Shown piece by piece: positions 5,517-5,627 of a stretch of DNA of 5,627 bases. Positions within the stretch are counted from its first letter, which is position 1. Each line of letters opens with the position of its first letter. A program made the position numbers and the translations under genes. This DNA is from Candidatus Sivonenia alaskensis PMM_0068. Its GTDB lineage: Bacteria > Cyanobacteriota > Cyanobacteriia > Gloeobacterales > PMM-0068. The stretch covers positions 1 through 5,627 of the forward strand of contig CASBPW010000172.1 of NCBI GenBank assembly GCA_949127685.1, written 5' to 3'. A model generated the notes under the pieces. The model did not search any database. It was not told the DNA's origin and saw only the letters and a program-made list of their open reading frames with translations.

Positions 5517-5627
5517 AGGTTTCCCACAAAAAGCAGGCATTGTGCACGATTTTCAAAAAATTCACTTAAATAGCTTGCCAGGCAGTCCCCTGCACAGGTT
5601 CATCATTCCTGAAAACTTGTTTAGGCG

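Larger units (their letters stand above)
5461..5627 (-). promoter_or_regulatory. grpE leader and promoter region
   Basis: These 167 bp upstream of grpE contain no supported gene and must hold all or part of the grpE-dnaK control region. No CIRCE element (TTAGCACTC-N9-GAGTGCTAA) is present, so HrcA control is not indicated. A near-consensus -35 hexamer TTGAAA occurs on the minus strand (5556-5551) but has no matching -10 at 16-18 bp, so no promoter can be fixed. Dyads seen: near-palindrome at 5471-5484, inverted repeat at 5496-5516, GTGCAC at 5542-5547, and an alternating CAGG/CCTG group at 5579-5611. Confidence 0.5.

Noticed and set aside
5551..5556. Possible -35 hexamer TTGAAA (minus strand) for grpE.
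   Set aside because: No -10-like hexamer lies at 16-18 bp, so a promoter call would be arbitrary.
5461..5627. CIRCE/HrcA operator or sigma-32-type promoter upstream of grpE.
   Set aside because: No segment matches TTAGCACTC-N9-GAGTGCTAA; the nearest dyad has unrelated arms.

Overview
The window looks like chromosomal DNA of a cyanobacterium. The main reason is the DnaK on the minus strand, whose sequence carries features I associate with the cyanobacterial DnaK2 class (for example RLVGQLAKRQAVTNAENT, FIGRRW, YTPQEISAMVLQKLK and AGNNHLGGDDFD). Base composition is near balanced. No copy of the HIP1 octamer (GCGATCGC), abundant in many but not all cyanobacteria, was seen. An early-branching or otherwise HIP1-poor lineage would fit, but genus cannot be given.

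Layout. Bases 1-132 are non-coding or the tail of something upstream. They hold small dyads, a tandem octamer and no clear promoter. Bases 133-1422 and 1469-2929 are two plus-strand genes of unknown function, 46 bp apart and probably one transcript. The first (429 aa) is acidic, very tryptophan-rich and lysine-poor. It has a possible helix-turn-helix in the middle and a C-terminal part resembling a phospholipase-D-type fold with an eroded active site. The second (486 aa) looks like several winged-helix-like modules around a strand-rich centre. Bases 2930-2970 are a 41-bp convergent gap with no obvious terminator. Bases 2971-4803 (minus) are dnaK and 4813-5460 (minus) grpE, transcribed grpE then dnaK with 9 bp between them. 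Bases 5461-5627 are the grpE leader and promoter region, with several dyads and no CIRCE element.

How the genes work together. GrpE is the nucleotide-exchange factor of DnaK, and the tight grpE-dnaK arrangement, with the likely dnaK Shine-Dalgarno inside the end of grpE, fits coupled synthesis. dnaJ, which often follows in such clusters, is not here: the space after dnaK is taken by the convergent unknown pair. Nothing in the sequence ties that pair to chaperone function, so it should be read as an independent neighbouring operon. The most interesting items are the uncharacterised two-gene unit, an exact 19-bp repeat shared by grpE and dnaK near their 5' ends, and the dyad-rich grpE leader. 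I did not find convincing evidence of a complete defence system, mobile element, CRISPR array or RNA gene.
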